Shown here in pieces: positions 40,180-49,247 of a stretch of 64,000 bases of DNA. The stretch is from positions 284,936 to 348,935 of the forward strand of contig JAKJER010000003.1 in assembly GCA_022705325.1 (NCBI GenBank), in the 5' to 3' direction. The notes under the pieces are model-generated. The model made no database searches and was not told the DNA's origin. It was given only the letters and a program-made list of their open reading frames with translations. Each line of letters opens with the position of its first letter. Position 1 is the first letter of the stretch. The position numbers and the translations under genes are program-made. The DNA comes from Planctomycetota bacterium (lineage in GTDB: Bacteria; Planctomycetota; Phycisphaerae; SM23-33).

Positions 40180-41964
40180 ATGTGGTCCGACAGGGAAACC
40201 GAACAGGACTGTTTAGGCTACTCGAGCTACGTTGACGTGCTGGCGAACATCTGCACGCATAAGGATCTGGCACCACTGACACTAGGGGTATTCGGTTCCT
40301 GGGGGAGCGGAAAGACAAGTCTCATGCGGATGCTGAAAACCCGTCTCGATACCACCTCCAAGCAGACCGGCACAAAGACAATGTGGTTCAACGCATGGAA
40401 GTACGAAGGCAGAGAAGAGGCGCAGTCAGCCTTGATCCACGCTATCATCGCAAAGCTGGAAGAGGACAAGACGCTAGTTCAAACTGCCCTCGAAGCGGGA
40501 CGACGTTTGAAGAGTGGTGCTGGCATTCTCAAACTGGCCAAGGCCGTTGGGAAAAGTCTACTGACCATGACTCCAGACTTCGACGGATTCGTGGATTCAT
40601 TCAGCAAAGAATCCGAGAAACTCGCCCAGACCATCGAGCAGTTCGACGCCGACTTCGAGCAGTTGCTCAGCAGCGCTAACATTGGTCGAGTGGTCGTGTT
40701 CATCGACGACCTTGACCGGTGCTCTAGCGCCAAAGTTATTGACACCTTCGAAACGATAAAACTATTTCTTAACACGCCGTCATGCACGTTCGTGATAGGA
40801 GCAGATGCGGAACGGATACAAGACGCCGTTGGGGAGGTCTACACAGTTGCAGACAAGCAGCGGCGGAAGGACTACCTGGAGAAGATCGTTCAGATTCCTT
40901 TCAGCATTCCACAACAAAGTGTTGACGACATTACCTGTTACGTGGGCATGTTGATTATCGGAAGACACATCAGCTCACCCGCATGGGAGCACCTTAGCGC
41001 GGAGCGATCGTCTTTTTATGACGCCAGCCTCAAGATGTGCGACGCCCTCTGCCGATGGCCTGAGCGCAACCATGTTCACTTCAGTGATGCCAAGGCAGTT
41101 GCGTCTGAACTGGAAGAGGTTTTACCATATGTCATCACGCTTGCAAGGGGTCTAAAAGGCAATCCGAGACAGATCAAGCGATTCCTTAATATTCTCGCGT
41201 TACGGAGGCAGATGGCAAAGGCCAACAACCTTGGCGTGACTCCGGGCCTGCTCATAAAGATTGGCGTACTCGAATACGCGTGGCAGGATTTCTTTGATAG
41301 CGTGGCCGATACTGTTGATCCTGCAACAGGACATAGCGCCCTGCTTGATGAGATCGCAAAGGCAGCAAAGGATCACAAAAGCGACACTCTGGAGTCCAAA
41401 CTCTTGGCCGAATCCATGGGCAAGGCAGGCTTAGTGGAATACTTGATGGCCGCCCCTGCCCTAGACGGAACCATCGATCTCAGGGATTATCTCTTCTTGG
41501 CCCAAACGTCCTTGAGTCGCGGCCAAGTGCTGGCTGTCATGCCTGCGGACGAGAAGGCTGAGTCACTGGCACGGGCTATAGAGGGTGACGACGCACTGAG
41601 AGCTAAGGCCGCAGCCCAACAGGCCGCAGCCCAGGAACCAGCCATAGCATCGGCAATTGTCCGGAGGCTGGTATCTGATCTTCAGGGGGCGAAGGAGGCA
41701 ATCAGCAAGGTGCGGATCATCGGTGGGTTGGACATCTTGTGCCGCAAGCACTGTGACCAGTACCCCGTAGTGCTCAAGGTCCTACCCCAGATCGATCCAA
41801 CGGGTAATGACGCGTTGGCGCTTACAGGCATTACCTTTCTTCGGAGCGCTCAGTCTGCAGGAGTCGAGATTCCTGAGGGGATAATCGATCGTTACGAAAA
41901 AGCGTCGCCGCTGGCCGAGGCATTCTCTGGAAGCCGGCGCAACTCGCGGAAGCAGGAGAGATAG
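40180..41964 (+). CDS. qatA: QatA-type KAP-family P-loop ATPase
   Basis: A 594-residue KAP-family NTPase. The start is ATG 40180, with GAAGG 9 bases upstream; a GTG three codons earlier is in frame but lacks spacing. Walker A is GSWGSGKT (39-46) and Walker B is VVVFIDDLDRC (171-181). The MWSDRETEQDCLGY opening, FNAWKYEG and the later GNPRQIKRFLN sensor segment are typical. KAP ATPases in defence systems form the sensing or energising component. The C-terminal 150 residues are helical. It is followed after 1 base by qatB. Confidence 0.88.
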   Translation: MWSDRETEQDCLGYSSYVDVLANICTHKDLAPLTLGVFGSWGSGKTSLMRMLKTRLDTTSKQTGTKTMWFNAWKYEGREEAQSALIHAIIAKLEEDKTLVQTALEAGRRLKSGAGILKLAKAVGKSLLTMTPDFDGFVDSFSKESEKLAQTIEQFDADFEQLLSSANIGRVVVFIDDLDRCSSAKVIDTFETIKLFLNTPSCTFVIGADAERIQDAVGEVYTVADKQRRKDYLEKIVQIPFSIPQQSVDDITCYVGMLIIGRHISSPAWEHLSAERSSFYDASLKMCDALCRWPERNHVHFSDAKAVASELEEVLPYVITLARGLKGNPRQIKRFLNILALRRQMAKANNLGVTPGLLIKIGVLEYAWQDFFDSVADTVDPATGHSALLDEIAKAAKDHKSDTLESKLLAESMGKAGLVEYLMAAPALDGTIDLRDYLFLAQTSLSRGQVLAVMPADEKAESLARAIEGDDALRAKAAAQQAAAQEPAIASAIVRRLVSDLQGAKEAISKVRIIGGLDILCRKHCDQYPVVLKVLPQIDPTGNDALALTGITFLRSAQSAGVEIPEGIIDRYEKASPLAEAFSGSRRNSRKQER

Positions 41965-41965
41965 C

Positions 41966-42784
41966 GTGGGTACGTCAAAAAGTCTCCCAACGCCGAGTGG
42001 AGGCCCGTGGACTCCTTTGAAAACAGACGTGTCTGACTTCCTTGACGGGGGTAAGACGACACCGTTTGAGATAGTGGGAGGAGCCATTAGAGCTGCGGGG
42101 CTTGCGCCCCCGCCACCAGGCTATAGGTCGGCAGAGCGCGGAGGAGGTGGAGGCGGCAGCGGTGGCAGCGCCGGTGGATCTGGGATCTCGAGCAGAACCG
42201 GACGGCGTTCCGGCAGGACGTCCGTTGCCCGGGCTGTTGCGGGGCTGGCAGGATTCGGCGCGGCCGTTAGGGACTCCGGCTTCCAATCTGGTCTTCATGT
42301 TCTTGGGTTGGACGAACTCCGCGGACGGTCTACCGCTGAAATCATGGCGACCATCGCCGACCATCTTACGGAAGGGATGGATGGGCTTCAAGGAGAGTTG
42401 CTTCGGACAGCACTGCGAGAGGCGATGTTCGAGGCTGCAGCGCTTGGGGGCGATCCCGATCTCACGGACATCGCGGCATCGCTTCAAGTTTACTTGTCTT
42501 CAGCGGGGCCTGAGGGGCTTGTGGAACTCTTCCTGTCTCATCTTGTTTTCGACCGGGTATGGTCAGCAGTCGAGAGCCATGTGAACGCCCGTTCCGACGG
42601 TAACGGGGCATCTAATGCCATGAGCACGGCCGTGCATGGAGCTTGTCAAGCTCTCGTCCGGGACTACATGGACGAACTGCGGGATAAAGGACTGATGGGT
42701 AGAGTCGACTGGTTTGGGCGTGCAGGGATTCGTATAGGGCAGGAGATTGCAGCTCAACTCGAATCCCGCTTGGCGGCGCTATAG
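41966..42784 (+). CDS. qatB: QatB-type protein
   Basis: A 272-residue protein starting at GTG 41966, with AGGAGAG upstream. The N-terminus MGTSKS... is followed by a low-complexity Gly/Ser stretch (RGGGGGGSGGSAGGSG) at about 55-70 and a helical domain (90-272). Order, size and the Met-Gly start identify it as the QatB partner between the ATPase and the QueC-like enzyme. No catalytic motif is visible; it is thought to be a substrate or adaptor within the system. Confidence 0.82.
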   Translation: MGTSKSLPTPSGGPWTPLKTDVSDFLDGGKTTPFEIVGGAIRAAGLAPPPPGYRSAERGGGGGGSGGSAGGSGISSRTGRRSGRTSVARAVAGLAGFGAAVRDSGFQSGLHVLGLDELRGRSTAEIMATIADHLTEGMDGLQGELLRTALREAMFEAAALGGDPDLTDIAASLQVYLSSAGPEGLVELFLSHLVFDRVWSAVESHVNARSDGNGASNAMSTAVHGACQALVRDYMDELRDKGLMGRVDWFGRAGIRIGQEIAAQLESRLAAL

Positions 42785-42796
42785 GAAAGGACCACT

Positions 42797-44218
42797 ATGA
42801 AGGCTGTTCGCTACGTCGGGCACAAGGCTTGCCATGATCCCGAATATCACAACCGCGTCGTGGCCCCAACAATGGCCATCGTTGATACGTTACCCAAGGG
42901 GGCGAACGTCACCGTCAAATTTGAACTCGATGGCAAGCCTCTGATGGTGTTTATGGCTCCGCGTGCGAGGGACTTCCTCGACATGGCTGTGACCGTGTAC
43001 ATTATCGATGAAATGGCGGACAGGTCCCAAGCCGCGGACTTTTGGTCTCGCAGATTTGACCTGGTTTTTCCAGTACACTCGCCGACCATCTGGCAGTCGA
43101 CAGCACCGTTACTGCGCCGGACGCTGCACACACTCTCTGGAGATGCGTATGATTGGGGCTGGCCTGAGCGCGGACCTATGCCCAAGCCAAACCGTCACAA
43201 AAGACGGTTGCCCAAAGGCTTCGATGCCGTATGCCTTTTCTCGGGGGGCATGGACTCGTTGGTTGGGGCGTACCAACTCCTTGCGACGGGCCGGCGGGTG
43301 CTGCTTGTCGGGCATCAGGCCGACAGTATCACTGCCGCAGCCCAGAAGTTACTGGCGAGTAAGTTGCAAGACCTCTTTCCCGACCAACTTCGCCTTGTTC
43401 AATCACGCGTGGCCCGGTCCCTTGCAAAGAATCAACGATTCTCGCTACCTGACAAGGTCGAGGATTCGCACCGGGTGCGGTCATTCCTGTTTCTGGGCCT
43501 CGCTGTCACTGTCGCGCAAGCCGCCGGTATCAAGGAAATAGTCATGCCAGAGAACGGCCTGATCGCCTTGAATGCCCCGCTTCAACCATCGCGAATCGGA
43601 TCACTAAGCACGCGAACCGCGCATCCGCTGTTCCTGTCACAGTTCCTCGATTTCCTGCTTGCATCGGGCATCTACAAAGGACGATTCAACAATCCGCTGT
43701 TGTACATGAGCAAGACTGATATTCTTGAAAAAGCTGATGCGGAGCTGAAGTGCTTGCTGCACCACTCCGTGTCCTGTGCCCATGCAGGCGATGTACGATG
43801 GCTCAAGATACCGGGGATTAAGCATTGTGGTTACTGCGTGCCTTGCCTGTACCGCCGGGCGGCTATGGCTAGCATCGGGCTTGATCATGTCGGGCATTAT
43901 GGCGTAGATGTACTGAGGAATCTGAAGGACCTTACACCATATAAGCAAGCGGACTTCAGGGCCCTGATGGCCTTTGCTCAACGAGTGAGAACCGCTAGCC
44001 GTACTGAGCGAGAATTGATCGTGCTCTCGCATGGTGCATTTTCCCCCGACCTCGGGGCGAAGCTCGGGCCATACCCAGCGATGGACCTATCCCCATGGTC
44101 GGAGATGCTTCTTCGCTGGGCTGAAGCATTTTGGGACTTCGTACTAAGTCAGGCATCAGCAACCACCAGGCGCATTGTGGGTGTCCGAAGGGCAGTTTCC
44201 AAGGATTCCAGAAGATGA
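42797..44218 (+). CDS. qatC: QatC-type QueC-like enzyme
   Basis: A 473-residue protein whose central domain resembles QueC (7-cyano-7-deazaguanine synthase). The PP-loop ATP site is LFSGGMDSLVGAY (147-159), and the C-rich zinc site CGYCVPCLYRRAA lies near residue 350. An N-terminal domain of about 140 residues is the usual QatC addition. It is one of the required parts of Qat anti-phage systems. Its stop overlaps the start of the ASCH-domain gene (ATGA), so the four genes form one translational unit. Confidence 0.88.
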   Translation: MKAVRYVGHKACHDPEYHNRVVAPTMAIVDTLPKGANVTVKFELDGKPLMVFMAPRARDFLDMAVTVYIIDEMADRSQAADFWSRRFDLVFPVHSPTIWQSTAPLLRRTLHTLSGDAYDWGWPERGPMPKPNRHKRRLPKGFDAVCLFSGGMDSLVGAYQLLATGRRVLLVGHQADSITAAAQKLLASKLQDLFPDQLRLVQSRVARSLAKNQRFSLPDKVEDSHRVRSFLFLGLAVTVAQAAGIKEIVMPENGLIALNAPLQPSRIGSLSTRTAHPLFLSQFLDFLLASGIYKGRFNNPLLYMSKTDILEKADAELKCLLHHSVSCAHAGDVRWLKIPGIKHCGYCVPCLYRRAAMASIGLDHVGHYGVDVLRNLKDLTPYKQADFRALMAFAQRVRTASRTERELIVLSHGAFSPDLGAKLGPYPAMDLSPWSEMLLRWAEAFWDFVLSQASATTRRIVGVRRAVSKDSRR

Positions 44219-44556
44219 AAGCGATCTCCGTAAAGCAACCTTGGGCGAACATGATCGCCTCCGGACAGAAGACGATCGAGACACGGGTCTGGGCGACTGA
44301 TTATCGAGGCCCAATCCTCATCGTCTCGTCCAAGTCGCCAAACATATCGCCAGCGGGATGCGCCTTGGCGGTTGCCGACCTCGTCGACTGCAGACCCATG
44401 TCAAAGGCGGACGAGACGGCAGCGTGCTGTCCCGTCTACCCCAAGGCCGTGGCGTGGGTACTGCAGAACGTGCAGGCAGTCAAGCCTTTTCCGGTCAAAG
44501 GACAACTCGGGCTCTACGAAGTTACAATAATCGCCATCGAAACGCTCGACAAGTAG
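44215..44556 (+). CDS. ASCH-domain protein in the fourth Qat position
   Basis: A 113-residue protein that is essentially one ASCH domain: MKAISVKQPWANMIASGQKTIETRVW at the start (the family's SVKQPWA..I..G.K.IE.R signature), then PILIVSSKSP and GCALAVADLVDCR, ending GLYEVTII. The fold is PUA-like and is linked to RNA or modified-base binding; a few members are small amidohydrolases on acetylated cytidine. It begins inside the qatC stop (ATGA), showing tight coupling. Known Qat operons have a TatD-type nuclease (qatD) here; none is visible. Confidence 0.85.
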   Translation: MKAISVKQPWANMIASGQKTIETRVWATDYRGPILIVSSKSPNISPAGCALAVADLVDCRPMSKADETAACCPVYPKAVAWVLQNVQAVKPFPVKGQLGLYEVTIIAIETLDK

Positions 44557-44693
44557 AAGCCTCGGCGGATTTGCATGCCAGAAAGCCTGTTACAACAGGG
44601 GGATCGAGGCGCGCTAGGCATCGATCACGTCACAGAGTCATGTCGGCGACATTTTCGTGCAGGCGGCATAGCTCCGGATCACTGTCCAGCAAG

Positions 44694-45536
44694 CTAGGCT
44701 GCGGTGTTCTTCTCGTCCGGCAAAGGCCTCAGGGACGGCAGGTCTACGCCCTTGTCGATGAACCCCGGCCAGGCCCCCAGGAGGTCTGGGACGCGATATC
44801 TTTTCGGCTGGCCGTGCTTGTGCGGGCCGACCAACGCCGGGAGCGTCACCGTCCCATGGCGGGCGGCGGCCAGCAGGGCTCGCTTGCGGTACATCCGGTT
44901 CTCCCGGCTGCGGGGTTCACAGTACCTGGCCATGAACTCGTCCAGTTCGATTGCATCGTCCGCCGACGATGCCTGGTCATCTGCGGCCGCTAACTTGGAC
45001 GACGGAACCTTGGCGGAAGGTCCCTCCGCATCTGGAGCGGGGGCAGCGGGCACCGTGGCGCCCGGTCTGGTGATCGGCACGAGCGGGATAGTGCCCAGCC
45101 GAATGTGGTCCACCTGGCCGGCCAGAAGCTTCTTGATCACGCGATCCAGCGTCCGGCCAGCCGTCCGGAACGGCTTGCGGACGAACGTGGCGACGCCACG
45201 GCTCCGCATGTCGGCCGCCCAGCGAAGCTTGTCCTCCTCCTCCACGTCGGGCATCGGGTTGAACAGGAGGATCACCGGCGGGCGCCCTGTGATCCCTACG
45301 CTGGTGAATTTGTCCATGAAGTTCTCGGCGTTCTGCCGCCGGGGGACGTTTCCAGGGCGGGCGGGCACCTCGTCGCCCAGAAGGACGCACGTGTAGGTGT
45401 TGGCGTCCAGCAGGCGGGTTGCCTCGGCCAGACTCGTGGCCACGTCGTACCTATGCCCGTGGATGGTCAGCACCTCGTCAATAGCCTGCAAGGTCTGCTC
45501 GTCATGTTCGATAACCAGAACGTTCACTGCCTTCAT
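44694..45536 (-). CDS. Response-regulator-receiver protein with novel C-terminal domain
   Basis: A 280-residue protein; start ATG 45536 overlaps the previous stop. Residues 1-120 resemble a receiver domain: NVLVIEHDEQTL, an acceptor region around TYTCVLLGDEVP, and FVRKPF with the conserved Lys-Pro. The acidic pocket is reduced (one D after E-H), and a 20-residue insertion (PRRQNAENFMDKF) follows the acceptor site. A Pro/Ala linker leads to a basic C-terminal domain (YRKRALLAAARHGTVTLPALVGPHKHGQPKRYRV) that may bind DNA. No kinase is adjacent. Confidence 0.6.
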   Translation of the reverse strand: MKAVNVLVIEHDEQTLQAIDEVLTIHGHRYDVATSLAEATRLLDANTYTCVLLGDEVPARPGNVPRRQNAENFMDKFTSVGITGRPPVILLFNPMPDVEEEDKLRWAADMRSRGVATFVRKPFRTAGRTLDRVIKKLLAGQVDHIRLGTIPLVPITRPGATVPAAPAPDAEGPSAKVPSSKLAAADDQASSADDAIELDEFMARYCEPRSRENRMYRKRALLAAARHGTVTLPALVGPHKHGQPKRYRVPDLLGAWPGFIDKGVDLPSLRPLPDEKNTAA

Positions 45537-45775
45537 GACCGCACCTCCATGTCTCCCGGGTTGCCCCAGAGCCACCAGCCGTGAATCGCCATGAGGAACA
45601 GGGCGCCGTCTCGAGCGGCCAGCGACCACATGCCCGACAGCGCGTGAAGGCCGAACGTGATCGCATTACTGATCAACCAGAGGGCGAAACATGCCCGCCG
45701 GCGCTTGTTGTTCAACCACACGCCTGCCAACGCCACGGCGGTAGCTGCCCAACCCGCAAAGTCAAAGGGGTCCAT
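45533..45775 (-). CDS. Small membrane protein (PnuC-like fragment)
   Basis: An 80-residue protein with three hydrophobic segments; AGGAGAG precedes the ATG at 45775. The layout WAATAVALAGVWLNNKRRRACFALWLISNA resembles part of PnuC-type transporters and small phage membrane proteins of similar length. It is coupled to the response-regulator-like gene by an ATGA overlap, suggesting a membrane partner for it. Confidence 0.6.
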   Translation of the reverse strand: MDPFDFAGWAATAVALAGVWLNNKRRRACFALWLISNAITFGLHALSGMWSLAARDGALFLMAIHGWWLWGNPGDMEVRS

Positions 45776-46132
45776 GTACTCTCCTTGAAGGGGAGCTTTG
45801 GGTTTCGATTCAGAGGAGACGCTCTCCCAGCAAGAGCTGGGCAGGTTCCACGACAACGAGATCAGCCAGCCAAGCCGATCAAGGCGGGGGATGGGTAGTC
45901 TTCATGCGGGTTACTCCCGCAGGCAACCGTTGGCACGCCGCGGTGAGCGACGTGGTGTCTCTACCTGCACCAAAAGGTTATGACGGTCACTACGGGCAAG
46001 TCCATGGCCCAAGAATCAGTGTCCATTCCAACAGGGGGAAGCATAGCATTGCCTGGCGAAACGGTCAAGAGGAAAAGTACGGAATGTGTTCGGTATTTGT
46101 GTAATCCTTTGCCACCAGGCGAGATACCTCCA
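45776..46132. other. Intergenic region, 357 bp
   Basis: This lies between the small membrane protein gene and the glycosylase-like gene, both on the minus strand. One plus-strand frame (45904-46104, 66 codons) is open but has no ribosome site or recognised similarity, so I do not call it. No strong repeat or terminator found. Confidence 0.4.
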
Positions 46133-46942
46133 TCAAGTCGTCCCATGGGCCTGTCGCCTTTTCCATGTAAGACAGGTTCTTTGCAGAGGGCATCTGCGGC
46201 AGTCGGGCCTTGCATTGCACATCGTCCGCCCGAAATGCCAGATCATCCGGTCAATTTCACCGGGTGAGTAGCCAGCCCCCGGCCAGCCAGTTCTGCGGGC
46301 CAGATTCAACATGAGGCCGTGAAAGAACAGATATCCTGGGCCCTTCGATACGTCCGTGGTGATCCGTTGGTCTCCGTAGCCGTGCAACAGCAACCCGGTA
46401 CGAGACGAAACACGGATGACATGCAGGTCGATGGCCACGAACCTATCGGACAGCTCGCTCAGGGCCAAGTCCCTGGTCTTGAAGCTCACATTCTTGATCT
46501 TACGGAAGTCGTCGTCCTGGAAATCCGTTTCGTAATGATCCTCTGCCCGCCGGATGTACTTCTCCCAACTGAAACCCCTCGCGGTGACGATATCCTTGGC
46601 CGCCATGATCACAGCAGCGCCATTTTCCGGTCCCCAGCGGTAGCCCGCACTCTTGAGTGCCTTCTTGGCGTTAGCCGTAGTTACGGCATCGTAGTCTGGG
46701 AACAACTTTTCGAAGGCCTGCGCCCGCCTGAAGGCGGCCTCGCCCACCATGGCACGTTCAAGAAGACAGTTCACAAAGCCGGTGAAGATCGCGATGTCCG
46801 GCCTGCGGCGGTTGTCCGCCAACTTCGCCCTATAAAGAGACCGCCACTCAGCGATTGACCGTTCCACTCCGTTCTCGCGTGTCCGCAGGGCGGCAATCGC
46901 TGCCAGGACGTCATTGGGGTGCGGGATTGTGACGTTCGTCAT
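46133..46942 (-). CDS. HhH-GPD/endonuclease III-type DNA glycosylase-like protein
   Basis: A 269-residue protein; AAGGTGA lies 5 bases before the ATG. The C-terminus has CNARPDCRRCPLQRTC, a four-cysteine cluster of the kind that binds 4Fe-4S in Nth/MutY enzymes. Upstream, the KTRDLALSELSDRFVAIDLHVIRVS stretch resembles the helix-hairpin-helix and catalytic Asp region (FVAIDLHV). The N-terminal half is unlike standard Nth. It probably excises a damaged, modified or mismatched base; the setting beside McrBC suggests a defence or anti-mutator role. Confidence 0.7.
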   Translation of the reverse strand: MTNVTIPHPNDVLAAIAALRTRENGVERSIAEWRSLYRAKLADNRRRPDIAIFTGFVNCLLERAMVGEAAFRRAQAFEKLFPDYDAVTTANAKKALKSAGYRWGPENGAAVIMAAKDIVTARGFSWEKYIRRAEDHYETDFQDDDFRKIKNVSFKTRDLALSELSDRFVAIDLHVIRVSSRTGLLLHGYGDQRITTDVSKGPGYLFFHGLMLNLARRTGWPGAGYSPGEIDRMIWHFGRTMCNARPDCRRCPLQRTCLTWKRRQAHGTT

Positions 46943-47022
46943 CGATCACCTTCTGCAGTTAATCATCTTTATCATGGTGGGCACCTTGGGGAACGCTGAG
47001 TAACCAGGCCTTGTGATCCCAT

Positions 47023-47907
47023 CTATAGGAAGTCCGCCAAGACAGTCACGACAGCGTCCGTGAAGACCGGGTCCTCGTTCTCCGGGACGACCATCCTGTC
47101 ACCATTGAATGCCGTGGGCAAAAGCCGCCGCAGTTTCTTCTCGGCCCTTGGGTCGATCTGCCAAATCCGCTCATCGCTCTCATGATTGCGGTTGCTGATG
47201 CGCATTATCCGTCCCGGAGCATCGGCCGTATTGACTGTCATGGTCTTTCCCCCATATAAGAGACGCAGCCTCGAATTGCCATACCGGTCGTGAATCGCCT
47301 GCTGCAGATGCCGGTTGCCCTCCCCGCAGAACGGAAGGAACTGCTCGAACCGTATGTGATTGCCCACACCCTCCGCTTCCCCTTCATCTTCTCCTGCCTC
47401 ACGTGGCCCGCTACCCGACGCTGCCGATCCGCTTCTCTTCCAGTAGCCGATATCGTTAAGGTGCTGTGTCCAAGCCACCTCCAGACTGACAGCAACATCC
47501 TCCGGAATTAGAATGCCGGATTTTTGGGTGCTCCAATGAGCCCCGCGCAGATCAGATTGGTCGAGCCTCGGCCTGGGAAGCAGACGCCCTTCGGCAGGAA
47601 GCAGTAGGACATCCCACGTCAGGTCAACATACGTCCGTGTTTCGCCGGCTGCGGCTCGGACGGCATCGTAATGCGGGCCAACCTTGGCGATAGATGTCGC
47701 CGCAGCTGCGGCCATGATTCCACGAGGATCAACTCTTTGACGAAGCAAGAAGAGCCTGTCGCCGGGCCGGATCTGTGCTGACCCAGTAGACCAGCTGTCG
47801 TCCACCTTCTCGCCCAGCTGTACACGCGCCGCAGATTCGGCCAGGTAGTCCCATTCCCATCGCGTCGGATTCCAGGTAAGCAAGTACGTCGCCACTTCGG
47901 CCTCCAT
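47023..47907 (-). CDS. EVE-like domain protein linked to McrBC
   Basis: A 294-residue protein; the ATG at 47907 overlaps the mcrC stop by one base (TGATG). Residues 5-150 resemble an EVE/PUA-like modified-base reader: TYLLTWNPTRWEWDYLAE, then IRPGDRLFLLRQRVDPRGIMAAA, RTYVDLTWDVLL and GAHWSTQKSG. The C-terminal 130 residues (with RLRLLYGGKTMTVN) are not recognised and may hold an effector. It is likely the third component of this restriction system. Confidence 0.72.
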   Translation of the reverse strand: MEAEVATYLLTWNPTRWEWDYLAESAARVQLGEKVDDSWSTGSAQIRPGDRLFLLRQRVDPRGIMAAAAATSIAKVGPHYDAVRAAAGETRTYVDLTWDVLLLPAEGRLLPRPRLDQSDLRGAHWSTQKSGILIPEDVAVSLEVAWTQHLNDIGYWKRSGSAASGSGPREAGEDEGEAEGVGNHIRFEQFLPFCGEGNRHLQQAIHDRYGNSRLRLLYGGKTMTVNTADAPGRIMRISNRNHESDERIWQIDPRAEKKLRRLLPTAFNGDRMVVPENEDPVFTDAVVTVLADFL

Positions 47908-49247
47908 CACATGCTTGTAGTCACTCGCGAAGTTGCTGAGCCATGAATGATCTCCCGCAGTTCGTTCGCGAGAGCCTCGCGGGCCCATCGCTGCGTCAGA
48001 TCGCGGTTCAGATCGACAAACGCCACGCGGAGCCTCTTTGTCTCGTCACCTGCCACCCTGTATGCCTTGGGCGTGACTCCATCAACCTTCGGATAGAGCA
48101 GGACATTATCGGGCGACTCGAAGCGGTAGCAGTAAGCAAACATCTGGTAGAGGTCCGCCTGCGAAACACCGTTCTTGGCGTCCTCGAAATCAGACTTCAG
48201 GCGTTTCCATTTGGTGTCGATGAGCAGCCGTGTCTTGCCGTTCGCGTGGTCGATGATGATGTCCGGCTTCAGTCGAAACTTGGGCTTGTCATCCTCCGAC
48301 CGGAGAAGCCATTCCCACTTGTGCCGGGCCTGAATATGCACCTGGCCCCGGTTGACATCAATGGTCTCAGCGTGGCGGAGCATGAACTGGGCTACGAATT
48401 GCTCATACAGCACTTCCATCGGGAACAGCAGGCTGAATGTTCGTGTATCGCCAAGGCTGGGAGCAGGCGAAGTCCCGAGAAGAACCATTCGGCAGAACGC
48501 CAGCAGAGATGAGAACCGTTCCGCATCCCTGTTCATGTGGAGCCGGTCAAAGTCGTGGAGCCGGACTGGGTAGCTCTGCACGTCCGCAAAATGAACCAGT
48601 GCTTCACGCAACCTCTGCTGCACGACGTTCTGGCCCGTGACCGCCAATAGGCGGTGACAGGTAGCCTTGAAGATGCGGTTTAGCGGCGTGTCTGGGACGA
48701 ACTCTTCGTATTGGACAAATGTCCGCTCATCATGGACGGCGTTGTGACGAATTTGCTGAGCAACAAGGAGCTTCCCCCGCATGAACACGGAGTTCTCTTC
48801 CCGGGTGACATACGCATGGTGAATTCCCTTTCGCAGCTCGCCCAAAAGCTTCTCCACAAAGACGGCGATCAGGGATTCCAGCAGCGACATTCTCTGGGGC
48901 CGAAGCCCCGCAATCCCGCGATAGTGGGCCGGAATGCTGCCTGTCAAGGCAAGCATGTAGAGAAGGTTCCCTTGCGCCAGGTATTTCGCCTGGTCACTCG
49001 GCCCGAACGTGTCTGCTGCCAGCGGCGAATGGTCGATCTTTGGGAGAATCTCGATGGTGAGGCCGGGGACCTGTATGACTCCGACCTGATTCGTCGCCCC
49101 TACGTATTTCAAGTGATCCCAGTCAAATACACAGGCGCCCGTCAGGCGCCCGTGCCTCTCGTCAAAGGCTTGGAGCCTTCTCAGCAGGCGGCCAGGAAGG
49201 CTGGAACGCTCCAACCGTCCATATTCCGGCATTGAAATGGCTTTCAC
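47907..49247 (-). CDS. mcrC: McrC-type restriction nuclease subunit
   Basis: A 446-residue McrC-like protein. The N-terminus has VGVIQVPGLTIEILPKI, and the nuclease core lies about 330-370, with FRLKPDIIIDHANGKTRLLIDTKWKRL giving the D...D-x-K motif of PD-(D/E)XK enzymes. McrC joins the McrB hexamer and cuts DNA carrying modified cytosines. Its ATG overlaps the mcrB stop by 4 bases. Confidence 0.88.
   Translation of the reverse strand: MKAISMPEYGRLERSSLPGRLLRRLQAFDERHGRLTGACVFDWDHLKYVGATNQVGVIQVPGLTIEILPKIDHSPLAADTFGPSDQAKYLAQGNLLYMLALTGSIPAHYRGIAGLRPQRMSLLESLIAVFVEKLLGELRKGIHHAYVTREENSVFMRGKLLVAQQIRHNAVHDERTFVQYEEFVPDTPLNRIFKATCHRLLAVTGQNVVQQRLREALVHFADVQSYPVRLHDFDRLHMNRDAERFSSLLAFCRMVLLGTSPAPSLGDTRTFSLLFPMEVLYEQFVAQFMLRHAETIDVNRGQVHIQARHKWEWLLRSEDDKPKFRLKPDIIIDHANGKTRLLIDTKWKRLKSDFEDAKNGVSQADLYQMFAYCYRFESPDNVLLYPKVDGVTPKAYRVAGDETKRLRVAFVDLNRDLTQRWAREALANELREIIHGSATSRVTTSM

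Noticed and set aside
45904..46104. A 66-codon plus-strand frame in the intergenic region
   Set aside because: No ribosome site, no similarity, and genes on both sides run the other way.
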